Assembly (NCBI GenBank): GCA_020205615.1
Contig: CM035169.1
Span: 19,798,229-19,862,228 of the forward strand
Source of the DNA: Panax quinquefolius
Lineage: Eukaryota; Streptophyta; Magnoliopsida; Apiales; Araliaceae
Length of the DNA: 64,000 nucleotides
Direction of reading: 5' to 3'
This document shows, piece after piece, positions 60,731 through 64,000 of the stretch (positions within the stretch are counted from its first letter, which is position 1; each line of letters begins with the position of its first letter). The notes under the pieces were generated by a model. The model was not told the DNA's origin, did not search any database, and was given only the letters and a program-made list of their open reading frames with translations. A program made the position numbers and the translations under genes.

Positions 60731-62110
60731 CTGAAAATTAAAACAAACAGTTAGTTTTGTAATGTAACAAAGAGAGCTCTGTGAAATAAAAACAAATGAT
60801 CCATTCAGGAGCTTATCAAATATATACAAGATCATTAACTTGGAACTAATATTGTTCTGCCTAGATAAGTACTTAAGAGGTTGAGGATAGTAAAAAGGGA
60901 TAACGAATTTCATGCATTTCCTCATTGAAAACAACCATATCCCTTAGACCTCCACATTCTACATAATGGATATACCGCATTGCGGTTCCTGCTACATCCT
61001 TGGTCTCACAAGCTTAAAAAGGAGAAATATGACCATTTTTTGTAAGCAGTGTTTTCAGTGCACTAATCAACTTTAGTGAGCTTCGTGGAATTGAGTTCAG
61101 TCCAGGTTATGAATATTCTTTCAAACTTTTTTAAGGGAAAAACTAAAAAATAGTTGTTCCCAAAACATAATGAGTTTCTGACTTGTTCCTTTGTAGATCA
61201 AAATCAATCCCAGAAAAAGAAGAAACGATAAAATAAATAAATAAAATAAAAAATAAATAAATAACCAAACATATGTTGATTGCATGCCGACTGCATTTTT
61301 ATGCGAACAAATGTGGGAATCAATACCTGCAACCTTAAGGCTTTTCCTTCAACATCTAAGCCCTCTTCAGACAATTTAAAATAACAGTATCTAATGTTTA
61401 CCTCTTTCTCAATGATATTTTGAATCTTAAAAGTGTACATATCACAATGTGGTACTCGTATGTTTTAGGCACTGCAGCAGTAGCATACCATTACCGTGCA
61501 CTTACAAACTAGCACTCTAACTACAATATTATTGCTTGAGGATAACGAACCCAAGTTACCATGGACTTAAAAGATATCCACCAAGTGATTTGACTGAAAA
61601 TCTACACAAAAATAAGCATCTGTCTGTCCTGTAAATGCAGTTATTACCACTTACATGGCTCTTTGACCTAAAATTCATTTTGCAAAATGGATTATGAAAC
61701 ATATTTCCACTCAAAATGAAGCTAAAGAACAGGAACACACAACATCACAGTACAAAAGTAAATCAGAGTAATTAACTATAAAAGTCTAGCCTATTTCATT
61801 AACCCTTAGATACAAAAACACTAAAATCAACTAAACAGAAAAATAAAAACCTAATAACACTATTTTTATAGAAATCATAACCTTGGATTAATAATCCTAA
61901 CGCAAATATAATCCTTGCAAACAAATATAGCCTTGGGATTAATAGTCTTTATCACAAGTGTAATCCTTGCAAACAAACATAGCCCAAATGATTAAATGAT
62001 ATGATAATATGATAGTTCAACAAAAGTTGAGAAATTAGAATTGTAATTTCTCAAGGACTCATATAAATCAGTACGCAATCATCTCTGGGCTATTTGTTTT
62101 GCCTTTTGAG
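60731..62110. other. Gap between STE24 and uL5c genes, with a repeat
   Basis: No coding exon found, including the expected first exon of STE24. At about 61880-61985 a 55-bp unit (ggattaat-gt…ataatccTTGCAAACAAA-ATAGCC) occurs twice in tandem and resembles the outer end of the palindromic element at 10700-10766. Confidence 0.5.
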
Positions 62111-63565
62111 TCAAAATGGTGACGCTTCAACTTCTTGCGCAACGTTTGTGGGAGCAGCACCCTCACTGAACGGCATTCCCATGAGAGCCAGAAGTATATG
62201 GGCTTCTTTATCTGTTTGAGCTGTTGTGGAAATGCGAACATCTATTCTTCTTGGCTCCCCAAGCACATCGTAACTGATTTCGGGGAACAGTATTTGCTCA
62301 CGGATTCCAATCCTATTATTGCCATTTCCATCTCGATCAAAGCTGTTGGGCCTCACACCTTGGAATTCACTTGTATTATGAAGTCCTGAAGTAATTAGCC
62401 GTTCGAGAAATGAGTACATCACCTGTCATAATCAATCACCAATGCTACACCGTAAGAGGCAATTAACTTGAAAAAAGCTGGCATAAATTTCATAGAAAAA
62501 TGCCCGCTCATCAGTAAAACTTCCACTTGCACAGAAATATAGCAGTCATGCCTTGGTAACTTCAGAGTTCTGATTCTACAAAATGGAATTCATAACACAG
62601 CATATTACAGGTCTTTTCTTATTAACTATTTCCTAGTATTCATTTTACTCTGTCGGTTGACATTCAAATAAACTTTTTCAAAAAATTATGTGCAAGTGTG
62701 TCCAATAGATATCTTAAATTTTGATAAATAAGTCAATAAGACTCTCAGTTCCAGATAAGGCAGTAATATCTAGGCTCTATTGAATGTGCAGAGTCTCATA
62801 TCCATCATACTTGCAGGTTTACAAGTCTAAAATGTCAATGTCTTCTAAATCAACAAAAGAGACAACAACTATCACAAAGACTGACCAAAAAGTTTCCTAA
62901 ATAAATACAAAATTTAAAACATACTTTCAACTAAAATTCTAACCTATAATCCAAAGACAGTTTTGGTTTCTCTTTGAATGAACTACTACTGTTCTAATGC
63001 AAGAATTTGATATTGAATTCTATTGATTTGTCACCAACTAATGTTTATATCGTATTCAAACTCTAAGCTATAAACTTTTCTGTCATCTTCAACTTTTCTT
63101 CTTCAACCATCGCCGAACAGATTCAATACTACAGAATAGATATGAAATTTTACATTCATTTTGTTTTGGGCCGCACATAAGTTTTGCATAATGCAGTCCT
63201 CCCTTGCTTCACACTCTATTACTGTAATTTTAAGTTAAATATCGCACAAGATCTTGTTCATGCTAGTGTTAGCAGTTCAATGCATAACAATTTATCATGA
63301 TACCTATAACATATTCAAGCAGAGTTTAAAGAAATATTAAAATGTGATGTGAAGATCATCTCACATTCCCTCTGAGAGTGACAGCAATCCCAAGAGGTTG
63401 GTCTTCTCTGCTCTTGAAAGAAGCAATTGCATTCTTTGCTTGCTTCTTTCCAGGCCTCTGACCTGTAATAAGTGTCAAATAGTGCACTGCCGCGTCCAGA
63501 CGCTTGGAGTTCTGTGCTGCATCTTTGATACTACAGTTTACTACAATCTTCTCAACTTTAGGAAC
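62111..63565 (-). CDS. RPL5: Chloroplast ribosomal protein uL5 (nuclear gene), 3' part
   Basis: Two exons in the window: 63565-63365 (67 codons) and 62422-62111 (103 codons plus stop), GT-AG and both phase 0. Together they read VPKVEKIVVNCSIKDAAQN, DAAVHYLTLITGQRPGKKQ, LGIAVTLRGN, then MYSFLERLITSGLHN, FQGVRPNSFD, IGIREQILFPEISYD and ALMGMPFSEG, the full conserved uL5 core with the bacterial/plastid-type C-terminus. uL5 binds 5S rRNA in the large subunit. The short C-terminal tail after MGMPF is usual for the plastid form. The transit peptide and N-terminal exon(s) lie beyond the right edge; none seen in 63566-64000. Confidence 0.92.
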
Positions 63566-64000
63566 CTATCCCAATTCCAACAACAATGTTAACCACGTAA
63601 AACAGAAAGCTTTGTTATTTGCAAGAAAAATAATTCCCACAAAATGTATGCAAAAAGAATGGATATATATATATATACGAGTTTGTCTGCCCACACACAC
63701 ACATATTTGAATGACACCATAAATAATCTCCACCCTTTCATAAATCATAGAATATATTCAATTCTTACAATTCTACATTTGGACTTTTCTTTAGATTAGT
63801 TTCAAATAACCTGTCGTAATTTCTCCTTCCTAAGATTTCTCCAACCAAACTATAGTCGTCCCAACAAAAATATCGAGTTATGTAGAAACTCAATTAAATG
63901 CAGTTCTAGTTTTTCACGGATCCCATATCAAGTCATCCCTGTTGGAAATATTGCTACTTACTATTGTTGGGGAACAGAAAATGAAATTTAAAGGCTTGTT
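63566..64000. other. Intron and right edge
   Basis: Should be an intron of the uL5c gene continuing past the window. Has a short (AT)n at about 63665-63678 and (CA)n near 63694. No exon recognised. Confidence 0.5.

Overview
The window is nuclear DNA from a flowering plant, most likely a eudicot. The evidence is AT-rich intergenic DNA, many short GT-AG introns, plant-specific gene families (PERK kinase, TBL O-acetyltransferases, GH81 glucanase, cinnamoyl-CoA-reductase-like, chloroplast uL5) and a Ty3/gypsy retrotransposon. I cannot name the species. I found no rRNA, tRNA or CRISPR.

Layout. 1-10766 is one nested mobile unit. A chromovirus-like Ty3/gypsy element (about 437-10579, coding on the minus strand, 2.6-kb LTRs, gag and pol broken) sits inside one arm of a long palindromic DNA element whose centre is a G-rich minisatellite. 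11611-16522 (-) is a nine-exon TMEM33/Pom33-like membrane protein gene. 18240-19827 (-) is a five-exon cinnamoyl-CoA-reductase-like (SNL6 type) gene in which the catalytic Tyr is replaced by Leu. 21253-26633 (-) is an eight-exon PERK receptor-like kinase with a hairpin MITE in one intron. 30276-32464 (-) is a GH81 beta-glucanase read in two frames because one base is missing. 33483-37584 (+) is a six-exon tail-anchored coiled-coil protein. 38580-51000 holds three TBL loci on the minus strand: a remnant, an intact two-exon gene with a 3.6-kb MITE-filled intron, and a copy with two frameshifts. 53742-60730 (-) is an STE24 (CAAX protease) gene with two single-base frameshifts and no identifiable first or last exon; it carries a 709-bp hAT element with a perfect 8-bp target duplication. 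62111 to the right edge (-) is the 3' part of the nuclear gene for chloroplast ribosomal protein uL5.

The genes are ordinary plant housekeeping, cell-wall and signalling genes and do not form an operon-like system. TBL (wall polysaccharide acetylation), GH81 (beta-1,3-glucan hydrolysis), PERK (wall-associated kinase) and the CCR-like gene (phenylpropanoid-type reductase fold) all touch cell wall or defence biology, but sequence alone gives no reason to treat that as more than coincidence.

Several genes and the retroelement are broken only by 1-2 base indels, often at short homopolymers. This may be real decay or uncorrected long-read assembly error. I found no convincing previously undescribed system. 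The most unusual items are the palindrome with a G-rich core interrupted by a retrotransposon, the Tyr-to-Leu reductase, the doubly end-truncated STE24, and the decaying TBL cluster.
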